A DNA stretch of 64,000 bases from positions 177,096-241,095 of the forward strand of contig NZ_BMPY01000008.1 in the NCBI RefSeq assembly GCF_014647835.1, in the 5' to 3' direction. A model generated the notes under the pieces. That model was not told where the DNA came from and searched no databases. It saw nothing but the letters and a program-made list of their open reading frames with translations. The DNA comes from Microbispora rosea subsp. aerata (GTDB lineage Bacteria > Actinomycetota > Actinomycetes > Streptosporangiales > Streptosporangiaceae). The translations under genes and the position numbers were made by a program. Position 1 is the first letter of the stretch, and every line of letters starts with the position of its first letter. This document shows positions 50,389-58,836 of the stretch, in pieces.

Positions 50389-51366
50389 TCAGCTTGAACG
50401 CACCGCGCGAATGTCTGCGTGCACCCTTATCGGCACCTGCGAACCGCATTCGTGACGGCCGAAGGGCGCGTTACCGGAGGCAGTGGACGGAATCACCTTG
50501 TTGTAGATCGACCCGAGGCACAGCTCCTGGAAGTCCCCGGTGTCCGGCGACAGCCGCGCGGCGAGCTGGGCCTTGGCGATGTCGACGGTCCGGTACGTCC
50601 CGTCGTCGTCCTCGACCTCCACGCAGGCGTGCGGCAGGTCGAGGGCGCCGCCGAGCACGCCGCAGAACCAGCCTCGTTTCGCCTCGGCCCGATAGCCGGC
50701 CGCGCGGAACTGCTCGGCCAGGAACAGGCTCGCCGCGATGCAGCTGGTCGCGCCGAGGGCGTGCACCTGCTCGTAGTCGGCCTGCATGGGGACGGGGATC
50801 ATCTGCCAGCGGTAACCGGCCTCCAGGTAGTCCCGGGTGAGCCGGCGCAGCACCGGCGAGACGATCGGGGTCCGCGCGCCGGTCGTGGTGACCTTCGCGG
50901 AGAACTCCGCCGATCCGGCGCTGACGGCCGGCCTCGTCACGTCGGCGACGCTTCCGCCGAACCGGACGACGTCCGGCTCCTCGAAGTGCCACGGCGCGGC
51001 CCCCGCGCACTCGGTGCACTCGAACCGGACGCGGAAGTCCCACGTCTTCGGCCGCAGCAAGTCGTCCAGCGGGCGCGTGGTGAACCGGAAGAGCATCCGG
51101 AAGGCCAGCTCCGGCTGCGTCGTCGACCTGTTCGAGTACATACCGAGGTTGTACAGATCGTTCGGGTCGAAATAACGCTCCCCGGACCGGTACTCGTACG
51201 GCAGGCCCGCCTCGACCAGCCGGTCGATGTCAGCCGATTCGCAGCGCAGCATCTCCCGCGCCACGGATTCCGGCTCGGTCTTGACGGAATAAGCAGCGGG
51301 AATGAATTCGATGGATTCCGCTACTTGTTCCCAGGGGGTGTTCACGGTTGCAGCTTGATGCGGCAC
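50389..51366 (-). CDS. Transglutaminase-like cysteine enzyme (unassigned)
   Basis: 325 aa; GTG with GGGGAGAT upstream. Not firmly recognised. The C-terminal half has an ordered Cys-His-Asp set in a transglutaminase-like arrangement: ATSCIAASLFLAEQFRAAGY, then LDLPHACVEVEDDDG, then YRTVDIAKA. The N-terminal half has CTECAG and a mixed beta region. Transglutaminase-like enzymes can form amide bonds between carrier-bound partners (AdmF in andrimid), which would suit an operon with acyl and aminoacyl carriers. It is the first gene of the operon running to MbtH. Function is inferred from weak motif evidence. Confidence 0.6.
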   Translation of the reverse strand: MPHQAATVNTPWEQVAESIEFIPAAYSVKTEPESVAREMLRCESADIDRLVEAGLPYEYRSGERYFDPNDLYNLGMYSNRSTTQPELAFRMLFRFTTRPLDDLLRPKTWDFRVRFECTECAGAAPWHFEEPDVVRFGGSVADVTRPAVSAGSAEFSAKVTTTGARTPIVSPVLRRLTRDYLEAGYRWQMIPVPMQADYEQVHALGATSCIAASLFLAEQFRAAGYRAEAKRGWFCGVLGGALDLPHACVEVEDDDGTYRTVDIAKAQLAARLSPDTGDFQELCLGSIYNKVIPSTASGNAPFGRHECGSQVPIRVHADIRAVRSS

Positions 51367-51653
51367 AGCCTATCTCCCCTAAACGACCGCGCCGACGACT
51401 CGGCGCTGGTAATCGGCCACGACACCACATGAAAGTTCCGGATGCCCATGGCACCGGTAATGACGGTACCAGCCGGACGGCGCACGCCAAAGATTACTTT
51501 TTATATATATCCCCATGCGTTTTACATAAGGGGATTGGAAAAATCGACGCCCCCGGCGGACGGGCGGCGGGACGGCCCCGGGGAGGGACCGGGGGGACGC
51601 CCCGCACAAGGCCGGGAAGCCGCGTCACGGCTTCCCGGCGGTACGAGCAGACG
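51367..51653 (-). promoter_or_regulatory. Promoter region of the N-oxygenase operon
   Basis: Strikingly AT-rich for this genome (51490-51540). It contains ATCCCCATG-CGTTTTA-CAT-AA-GGGGAT (51509-51535), an inverted repeat with a two-base bulge, beside a TATATATA stretch. It sits after the carbamoyltransferase terminator, so it probably starts the transglutaminase-like/AurF operon. Confidence 0.5.
51611..51639 (-). terminator. Terminator of the carbamoyltransferase gene
   Basis: GCCGGGAAGCCG-CGTCA-CGGCTTCCCGGC, a perfect 12-bp stem beginning 15 bases after the stop at 51654. Confidence 0.75.
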
Positions 51654-53453
51654 TCACGCGGACGCTTCGGTCTTGGTGACGAGGTAGTTGCCGAGCACGA
51701 GGTAGTCGATCTCGGTGCCCAGGAAGCAGTTCAGCGCGTCGGCCGGGGCGCACACGATCGGCTCGCCGGCCACGTTGAAGGAGGTGTTGATCAGGCAGGG
51801 CACGTCGGTCAGCGCGGTGAACCGGCGCAGCAGCGCCGCCAGCCGCGGCGTGTCCTCGTCGGTGATCGTCTGAACCCGCGAGGTCCCGTCCACGTGGGTC
51901 GCGCCGGGGATCACGTCGCGATACTCCGGCCGCACCGGGAAGACGAACGTCATGTACGGCGAGCGGGCCTTGCGACCCATCTCGAAGATCCGCGGCGCGT
52001 CCGACTCGAGCACGATCGGCGCGAACGGCCGGAACGGCTCGCGGTGCTTGACCCGCATGTTGATGACATCCTTGATGTCCGGGAACTTCGGGTTCGCCAG
52101 GATGCTGCGGTGGCCGAGGGCACGCGGGCCGTGCTCGATCCGGCCCTCGAACCAGCCGATGACGACCTTCTCGGTGAGCAGCTTGGACACCTGGTCGACG
52201 ACCTCCTCGTCGGTCAGGCGCTTCCACTCCACCCGGTCGCCGAACTGCTGCAGCGCCTGCTCGATCGCCGAGTCGTCGTACTCCGGCCCGAGGTACGGGG
52301 TGATCGTCGGGGTGGGCTTCGGCTTGCCGACGTTGTCGGGGTGGTTGGCCCAGGCGTAGACCGCGGCGCCGATGGCGACGCCCGTGTCGCTGGCGCCGAA
52401 GCTCACGTCCATGTCGGCGAAGCGCGACCCCTCGAGCATCTTGGTGTTGTTGACGCAGTTCAGCGCCACGCCGCCCTCGAACAGCAGGTGGTTCAGGTCG
52501 GTCTTGGACTCCAGCGTGCGGAGCTGGTGGGCGGTGACGACCGTGAGCATCTCCTGCGCGGCGGCGGCGATGTTGGCCTTGTATTCGAGGGTGTCCTCGA
52601 ACGGGCCGAAGTGCTGCTCGAGCAGGGGGTCGAAGCAGCGGGGGTTCTCCAGGTCGTGGGGCCGGCAGAGCTTGTAACGCCCGTTGTCCAGCAGCTCGAC
52701 GAAGTGCTCCAGGAACGGGTTCGGCGACGGGGGGTTGGCGAACCCGGACAGGCCCATGACCTTGTACTCGTCGTTGTTGGGCACGAAGCCCAGGTAGCGG
52801 GTGATCGACGCGAACAGGTTGCCGATCGAGTCGTTCGCGCTGATGAACGACTCCTCGAACAGGCGGATCTTGCCGTCGCGGATCTCACCCATCACCGACG
52901 AGAACAGCTCGGCGCGGCCGTCGCTGATGAGGAACGCGGCGTCCTTCATGCCCGCCATGTAGTAACCGGTCGTCGCGTGGGCGAGGTGGTGCGGCACGAA
53001 CACCACCTTGTCCGGGTCGGGGGTGAAGCCGGTGCGGGCGGCGAAGTCGGCGAGGATCGCGTCGCGGCCGAGGACGTGGGTGAACAACTGGCCGATGCGG
53101 CTCAACCGGCCCAGCTTCTCCATGGGGTCCATCGGCGTGGACGCGAGGTCGAACAGGACTCCGTCGAAGACCTCACCGGAGAAGTTCCACGGAATCGCGA
53201 TGAGGTCGATGTCGGAGAACTTCACGCCCGCGAACTCAAGGCACCATCTCACCGCGTTCAGCGGGAAGTCGGAGGTCTTCTTCTGCCGGTTGAGCCGCTC
53301 CTCCTCCACGGCCGCGACCAGCTTGCCGTCCACCAGCAGGGACGCACCCGCGTCGTGGCCGAGGACGTAGTGCTTCTCGATACCAACCGCGCCATAGTGC
53401 TCGGCGAAAATCTCAGCGCCGCGGGTCCAGCCGTTGCAGCCTAAGACGATCAT
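51654..53453 (-). CDS. Carbamoyltransferase (NodU/CmcH/TobZ family)
   Basis: 599 aa; ATG after GAAGGAGAT. Full two-domain family protein: the N-terminal Kae1-like domain with LGHDAGASLLVDGKLVAAVEEERLNR, metal/nucleotide motif VPHHLAHA, EYKVMGLSGF; the YrdC-like and C-terminal part with LLFEGGVALNCVNN, IGWFEGRIEHGPRALGHRSILA and PCLINTSFNVAGEPIV. It makes carbamoyl-adenylate from carbamoyl phosphate and ATP and transfers the carbamoyl group to a hydroxyl or amine. It has its own promoter region (53454-53990) and terminator. It predicts a carbamate on the final metabolite of this cluster. Confidence 0.95.
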   Translation of the reverse strand: MIVLGCNGWTRGAEIFAEHYGAVGIEKHYVLGHDAGASLLVDGKLVAAVEEERLNRQKKTSDFPLNAVRWCLEFAGVKFSDIDLIAIPWNFSGEVFDGVLFDLASTPMDPMEKLGRLSRIGQLFTHVLGRDAILADFAARTGFTPDPDKVVFVPHHLAHATTGYYMAGMKDAAFLISDGRAELFSSVMGEIRDGKIRLFEESFISANDSIGNLFASITRYLGFVPNNDEYKVMGLSGFANPPSPNPFLEHFVELLDNGRYKLCRPHDLENPRCFDPLLEQHFGPFEDTLEYKANIAAAAQEMLTVVTAHQLRTLESKTDLNHLLFEGGVALNCVNNTKMLEGSRFADMDVSFGASDTGVAIGAAVYAWANHPDNVGKPKPTPTITPYLGPEYDDSAIEQALQQFGDRVEWKRLTDEEVVDQVSKLLTEKVVIGWFEGRIEHGPRALGHRSILANPKFPDIKDVINMRVKHREPFRPFAPIVLESDAPRIFEMGRKARSPYMTFVFPVRPEYRDVIPGATHVDGTSRVQTITDEDTPRLAALLRRFTALTDVPCLINTSFNVAGEPIVCAPADALNCFLGTEIDYLVLGNYLVTKTEASA

Positions 53454-53990
53454 CAGATCTCCTTCTCTTCATGCCACGTCGCGTGCGCAGACACCACGAA
53501 GTGCTCCGCACGGATGAGCGATGCACTGGTGTCACCCGGCCTCGGCCGGCATGCGGTATTCCAAAGCCGTCCTCGGCGATCTGGTCCCCCCGCCGCGCAT
53601 CCCCCCACGTTGGAGATCTGGACCGACTTTGGAATACGATAATATTCGAGGATTTTCTTCAGCTATTTTTCAACTGAAACTGCGGACTGTCCCGGCAAAG
53701 CCTACGGCGGAAATCGATCTATCGCAATATGAGAAGCACACCACCGTTGATGCGTTTCTCACGACTCCCGGAGAACCGGCCGGTGTCATAGGGTGTACCA
53801 ATGGGGATTGCGTGAATTCCTCGGTCACGTGTCACGGGGGCGGCGAGCGTGAAGCCCGCGGAGGATTGCCGTACGACGCCCCGGCGACGTATCGCGAAGA
53901 AGATGAACGGGAGTTCGCGAAGTCGCCACCGCGCATTCCAAAGACCATGGTCTCGTAATTCACTTCGATCAAGTGCGTAGGAGGGCCGCG
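53454..53990. promoter_or_regulatory. Divergent control region with repeated ATTCCAAAG element
   Basis: 537 bases between the divergent carbamoyltransferase and esterase genes, with an AT-rich core (53630-53690). GTATTCCAAAG (53556-53566) and CTTTGGAATAC (53627-53637) form a perfect 11-bp inverted pair 60 bases apart. A third copy, GCATTCCAAAG with one change (53933-53943), lies before the esterase. It is a probable binding region for a cluster regulator. No protein gene is convincing here. Confidence 0.55.
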
Positions 53991-54965
53991 ATGCCTTTGG
54001 ACCGCATACTCCGGAACCTGATCACCTGGCAACGTGCCGGCGGTCCTCCGACTCCGGCTCGGGAGATGACCGTCGAGGAGGCCCGCGAGAAGTACCGGGC
54101 GAGCGCGATCCGCCCCCGCCGCGCGGACGGCCCCCAGGCCGCGGTGGCCGCCGCCGACACGATGATCGACACGGCGGACGGGGCGTCGTTCCGGTGCAGG
54201 GTCTACACCCCGGAGACGGACGGGGGCCGCGTGATCACCTTCCTGCACGGCGGCGGCTGGGCGCTCGGCGACGTCGACACCCACGACTGGGGCTGCCGCA
54301 CCATGGCGGCGGCGCTGAACGCCGTCGTCGTCTCGGCCGACTACCGGCGGGCGCCGGAGTTCCCCTACCCCACGCCGCTGCGCGACGCCATCACGGCGGC
54401 GCGCTGGACGAGCCGGTCCTTCCCCGGCCACGTCCATGTCCTCGCCGGTGACAGCGCCGGCGCCCACATGGCGCTCGGCGTCGCGCTCGACGCGCGCGAC
54501 ACCGGCGGCGTCGAGTTCGCCGCGCAGCTCCTGCTGTATCCGCCCGTGGATCCGAGCCTGCGTTTCGCCTCGGCCTGCGAGCACGCGGAGGGCTATCTGC
54601 TGTCGGTCGACGACATGGCCCACCACTACGAGCTGTACGCGCCCGACCCGCGGCAGCGCAAGGAGCCCGCCGTCGACCTGCTCAGCGCGGACCTGCGGGA
54701 TCTGCCGCCGACGGTGCTCGCCACGGCCGAGTTCGATCCGCTGTGCGACGAGGGGGCGGAGATGGCCGACAAACTGCGCGCGGCGGGGGTGCCCGTCCGT
54801 TACGTGCCCGGACCCGGCCTCGTGCACGGCTTCTTCGTCATGCAGGACATCGTGCCGGCGGCGGCCGCGCACACCCGGGAGGTCTTCCGGGAGCTGGACG
54901 AGATGCTGCGGACGGCGGGCGACGCCACGGCCGGGCGGCGCGCCGAGGCGCTCCCCGGCGACTGA
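53991..54965 (+). CDS. HSL-family esterase/lipase
   Basis: 324 aa from the ATG at 53991, fixed by TAGGAGGG just upstream. Hormone-sensitive-lipase family: HGGGW oxyanion motif, nucleophile GDSAG, catalytic Asp in FDPLCDEG, His in GLVHGFF. No signal peptide, so cytosolic. The N-terminal cap (residues 1-50) is charged. It could hydrolyse an ester or amide in the pathway or act in self-protection. It is a monocistronic gene, divergent from the carbamoyltransferase, and shares the repeated ATTCCAAAG element in its upstream region. Confidence 0.85.
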   Translation: MPLDRILRNLITWQRAGGPPTPAREMTVEEAREKYRASAIRPRRADGPQAAVAAADTMIDTADGASFRCRVYTPETDGGRVITFLHGGGWALGDVDTHDWGCRTMAAALNAVVVSADYRRAPEFPYPTPLRDAITAARWTSRSFPGHVHVLAGDSAGAHMALGVALDARDTGGVEFAAQLLLYPPVDPSLRFASACEHAEGYLLSVDDMAHHYELYAPDPRQRKEPAVDLLSADLRDLPPTVLATAEFDPLCDEGAEMADKLRAAGVPVRYVPGPGLVHGFFVMQDIVPAAAAHTREVFRELDEMLRTAGDATAGRRAEALPGD

Positions 54966-55036
54966 TCCAGAACACACGGCGCGAGGCCCGGACGCGCCCC
55001 GGGAGCCCACGTCCGCGCGGGCCCCGGGGCGTCGCT

Positions 55037-55071
55037 CCGGGCTCGGCCGTGTTCCGGCCGGCCGAGCCCGG
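55037..55071. terminator. Bidirectional hairpin between esterase and FAAL 2
   Basis: CCGGGCTCGGCC (55037-55048) and GGCCGAGCCCGG (55060-55071) form a perfect 12-bp stem between convergent genes. Confidence 0.75.
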
Positions 55072-55097
55072 CCGGGCCCGCTAACGGTGCGGGCCGG

Positions 55098-56894
55098 TCA
55101 CGAGCGGGAGGCGACGCCGCCGCCGTGGACCCGCGCCGGCTTCTCGCGACTCGCCCGCCCCTGACGGTTCAGCCACAGCGCGTTCGCCAGGCGCAGCTCG
55201 TAGTCGACGCACACCGCGCTGAGCTCGCCGTCCAGGAACAGGCGGCGCATCTCCGCGCGCTGGATCTTCCCGCTGGTGGTGCGCCGGACCCCGCCGCGCC
55301 GCAGCAGCGCGACGCCGTCCACGTGGATCCCGAACCGGCGGGCGACCGTCTGCCTGATCTGGACGGCCAGCTGCCGCAGCCGCGCCTCGCTCTGGCGCCC
55401 GTTGATCTCATGGGTGACGATGACGAGGTCCTCGCTGCCGGCCTCGGGGAGCGAGACCGCGAAGACCGCGCCGGCGCTGCCGAGCTCGGGGTGCCGCGCA
55501 CGCAGCTCCCGCTCGATGTCCTGCGGGTAGAGGTACCGCCCGCAGACGTTGATCACTTCGTCGAGCCGCCCGGTCACGTACAGCTCGCCCTCGTGCAGCG
55601 TGCCGAGGTCGCCCGTACGCACATAGCCGCTCGGGGTGAAGGCCCGCTCGTTCGCGGCGTCGTTGCGCCAGTAGCTCTTGGAGACGCTGGGGCCGCGCAG
55701 CCAGATCTCGCCGACGACGCCCGGGGGCAGCACCTCACCGGTCCGCGGGTCGGCGATCAGCACGTCGTGGTCGCGCGGCGTCCCGCAGCTCACCAGATCG
55801 GTGCCGGTCTCGGACGGCACGAACCGGTGCTGTTCGAGCTCGTCGGGGTCCACCGTGGTCACCACGGCCTTCCGGTACGCCTCGCCGGACACGTAGACCG
55901 TCGACTCGGCCATGCCGTAGCAGGGGCACAGCACGTCGTCGCGGAGACCGACCGGGGCGAACCGCTTGGCGAACATGTCCATCGTCGCGGCGTTGATCGG
56001 CTCCGCTCCGTCGGCGGAGAACCGCCACCGGGACAGGTCCAGGCCGATCACCTGCTCCTCGGTTATCCGGGCACAGCACAGCTCGTAGGCGAAGTCCGGG
56101 GCCGCCGACAGGTCGATGTCGTACTTGTCGATCAACCACAGCCAGTGATGCGGCCGCAGCAGGAAGGCGCTGGGACGCATCAGCACGCAGGTGGCCCCGA
56201 GCAGCAGCGCGGGCATCAGCTGACCGAGCAGCCCCATGTCGTGATATAGGGGGATCCAGCCGCCCAGCCGGGTGTCCTGGGTTATCGAGCACGCGCGGCG
56301 CTGGCCGTCCACGTTGTGCAGGATGTTGCCGTGGGTGAGCATCACGCCCTTGGGCTCACCCGTCGAGCCCGAGGTGTACTGGAGCATCGCGAGCGTCTCG
56401 TGGTTCAGGTTCTCCGGCGTCCAGTCGCCCGGGTCCACGAGGTCGGCACTGTCCGTGGCCAGCAGAGGTATGCCGGTGAGCCCTTCGGCCTCGGCCCATT
56501 CCGCGACCACGGGCAGGTGCTCGTTGTCGGTCAGGATCGCGGACACCGCCGCGTTCTCGGCGATGCTGCGCACCCGGGCGCGCTCGTGGCGATACCGCCC
56601 GGGCAGCGGTGCGGGCACGGCGACCGTTCCGGTGTACAGGCAGCCGACGAAGGCCGCGGCGAAGTCGAGCCCCGTCGGATACAGCAGGAGCACCCGGTCG
56701 CCCGCGGAGAAGCGGGCGCGCAGCCACGCGCCGATCCGCCTGGCCTCGGCGTCCAGTTGGGCGTACGACCACTGGGTGGCGCCGTCGGCCCGCTCCACGT
56801 CGTCCACGAAGATCAGCGCGGTGCGCTCCGGTGTCGAGCGGGCGTGTTCACTAATCACCGCGGCAGCACTGGTGGCGTGCGGCAAATCGACCAT
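55098..56894 (-). CDS. Fatty acyl-AMP ligase (FAAL) 2
   Basis: 598 aa from the ATG at 56894 (AGGAAACC upstream); a longer start at 56930 is less well supported. FAAL pattern: LQYTSGSTGEPKGVMLTHGNI, GWIPLYHDMGLLGQLMPALLLG, APDFAYELCCARI, DGAEPINAATM, CYGMAESTVYVSG, LWLRGP-type strand, GDLGTLHEGELYVTGRLDEVINVCGRYLYPQDIE and TTSGKIQRAEMRRLFL. It differs markedly from FAAL 1, so it may activate another acyl chain or load another carrier, with ACP 2 (46302) the candidate. It has no adjacent carrier protein of its own and is followed by a terminator. Confidence 0.93.
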   Translation of the reverse strand: MVDLPHATSAAAVISEHARSTPERTALIFVDDVERADGATQWSYAQLDAEARRIGAWLRARFSAGDRVLLLYPTGLDFAAAFVGCLYTGTVAVPAPLPGRYRHERARVRSIAENAAVSAILTDNEHLPVVAEWAEAEGLTGIPLLATDSADLVDPGDWTPENLNHETLAMLQYTSGSTGEPKGVMLTHGNILHNVDGQRRACSITQDTRLGGWIPLYHDMGLLGQLMPALLLGATCVLMRPSAFLLRPHHWLWLIDKYDIDLSAAPDFAYELCCARITEEQVIGLDLSRWRFSADGAEPINAATMDMFAKRFAPVGLRDDVLCPCYGMAESTVYVSGEAYRKAVVTTVDPDELEQHRFVPSETGTDLVSCGTPRDHDVLIADPRTGEVLPPGVVGEIWLRGPSVSKSYWRNDAANERAFTPSGYVRTGDLGTLHEGELYVTGRLDEVINVCGRYLYPQDIERELRARHPELGSAGAVFAVSLPEAGSEDLVIVTHEINGRQSEARLRQLAVQIRQTVARRFGIHVDGVALLRRGGVRRTTSGKIQRAEMRRLFLDGELSAVCVDYELRLANALWLNRQGRASREKPARVHGGGVASRS

Positions 56895-57870
56895 GACCCT
56901 GGTTTCCTCTTTCTTTCCTGCCGTGTGCACGGCTCGGCAACCGTCACGAATCGGCTACTGGGCGCTTCAGGGGCTCGCCGTGCGACGAACAGGAGGCGAG
57001 GCACACGGAAAGGACACGCCTGCCGGCGTGCAACCGTGCGCCGCGCATTCGAGCAGCAGGACGAGATGACTACGAGATCTGAAGCGATCTCCAGGCCGCG
57101 GAACTAACGAAGAGGTGTTGTGCGCTGACCACGGCGGCGCCAGGACGACCCGCCGAGCCGATTGCGGACCGCCGCGTGTGGAGCGCGAAGCGGCGGCCGG
57201 TCCGAGCGCGTTCGGCATCGGCGTCAGGAGCACGCCGCGATCCCGGATAGAAAGATGCCGTACCGGGGAGGTTCATCGACGGACGCGGCGATACCCGCGG
57301 AGCTGAGCGGCAGGTCCGCAACGCGTCCACGACCGTCGACCAATATGTGATGCCGACGAAGTGCGTCTTCACAGGTGGGCGCCCCCGACAGCGGGCATGC
57401 CTCCACCCGCGCGCCTCGGCGTTGAGGCCGCGCGAAGCGTCGAAGGCGGTTCCCCTGTCCGTCCGGCCACCGCACGGGCGGTTCGCCGTCGCACGCGTCC
57501 ACCCGCCCGCCGGCATCGCTCGCCCTCGGCGTTCGCTTCGGGCCGACGAGCAAAATTCAATATTTTTTAAGAGATGAGAAATTCACGAGCAAGCCCGTGG
57601 CCGCTCATGGCCGGCCGTCCACCGAATGCTCATCCATACCGTCACCTCCCCCAAGAACACCGCGTTGACTCGAATTGAGGCTAGCATGGCCGGGGTTAAC
57701 CATCTAGCGGCCGACAGAGAGAGGTGAGAATCGCGTATCCGAGTATTAGAAACTCATTTAGGCGCAGCCAAATACGAGCGGCGCGGGACCATTACGCCGC
57801 CGCGGGCCGCTCGCCATTCGGCCGCGCCTGTGCCGTGGGACCGGGGGTCTGCGCGGCGATGCCCGCCTGA
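56895..57870. other. Spacer of about 1 kb, no convincing gene
   Basis: Several frames are open, but they lack start signals and look like random Arg/Ala/Pro-rich shadows. An AT-rich zone (57545-57600) and another at 57655-57775 with GGTTAACC look regulatory. The promoter of FAAL 2 should lie near 56900-57000. Confidence 0.5.
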
Positions 57871-58836
57871 TCAGGCCGCGTCCTGCGGGCCCGGCGAGGC
57901 CTCACCGTCGCGTCCCGTTCGCGGCGTGGTCTCGCCCTCGCCCACCTCCAGCGCCTTCCGCCGCGCCAGTTGCTTGGCCTGCAGACGGTTCCTGACCACA
58001 TCGCCGGGGAAGGTGACGATCAGCTGCGGCGGGATCCGCTCGGCGCGCAGCGCGAGCGGGTACTGCCGCCGGGCGCGGTCCCCGGGCTCGGGCACGCTGT
58101 TGATCTGGTCGTAGCCGGTCGCGTGGACGTCCCATACCTGGATGCGCCACTGGGTGTCGTCCTCGTCCTCCCACAGGAAGAACTCCACCGCGCCGGGCGC
58201 GCGTTCGACGAGCCTGTTCAGGTAGTCGTCGAAGGTGGTGCGCGCGAAGTCCCCGGGATTGTCGGGCAGGCCGTCCTCCACGCCGCGCCCGATCACGTCG
58301 CCGAAATCGACGATCCAGGACCAGTGCCTCTCCTGGTTGTCTCTCGTCTCGATGACGTAGGCGTACTGGCCGCCCGCCGAATCCGTCCGCGGCCTGCGGA
58401 GCGTCTTGTTCATCAGCTGCGGTACGTCGGACATGCGCTGGGCCCGGCCGTACAGGCCGTAACCGCCCTCGGGCAGGGGGATCACGTTGACCACGGCCCG
58501 CGGCTCGGGATTGCCCTCCATCTCCCCCAGCTCGGCGGTGATGCGGGAGATGAGATTCTCACTGATCTCCTTCCCCCACATGCCGGCAATCACGTTCACT
58601 ATGTACCGGGGGCCCTCCGAGGCGTCGGAGAGGCGTCCGCCCACGCTCCAGATCTCTTCCTCGCGCACCACCACGTGAGTGAGGGCGTTGAACAATTCGA
58701 TCACGTCGGACTCCACGGGCGCCGCTTCCCCGTCGGCGTCCGACAACAGGCGCCGCCCGGTCAGCCGCTCGGCGATCCTGCGGCGCTCGTGCTCATCGAA
58801 AACGCCCTTCGGCACCAGCAGCTCAACGAACAGCAT
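57871..58836 (-). CDS. Tautomerase-like N-terminal domain protein of unknown function
   Basis: 321 aa from the ATG at 58836, chosen for AAAGGACC upstream; an in-frame GTG/ATG at 58896 is less likely. Residues 1-30 (MLFVELLVPKGVFDEHERRR, positions 1-20) and residues 85-130 (YIVNVIAGMWGKEISENLI) resemble the two beta-alpha units of the 4-oxalocrotonate tautomerase superfamily, but the catalytic Pro after Met is replaced by Leu. The C-terminal 190 residues (ETRDNQERHWSWIVDFGDV, FFLWEDEDDTQWRIQVWD) are not recognised; the last 25 are charged linker. It is a single gene whose role in the cluster is unknown. Confidence 0.6.
   Translation of the reverse strand: MLFVELLVPKGVFDEHERRRIAERLTGRRLLSDADGEAAPVESDVIELFNALTHVVVREEEIWSVGGRLSDASEGPRYIVNVIAGMWGKEISENLISRITAELGEMEGNPEPRAVVNVIPLPEGGYGLYGRAQRMSDVPQLMNKTLRRPRTDSAGGQYAYVIETRDNQERHWSWIVDFGDVIGRGVEDGLPDNPGDFARTTFDDYLNRLVERAPGAVEFFLWEDEDDTQWRIQVWDVHATGYDQINSVPEPGDRARRQYPLALRAERIPPQLIVTFPGDVVRNRLQAKQLARRKALEVGEGETTPRTGRDGEASPGPQDAA

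Noticed and set aside
57070-57516. 148-codon minus-strand frame in the FAAL 2 upstream spacer
   Set aside because: Arg-rich shadow composition, no ribosome site, competing frames on both strands.
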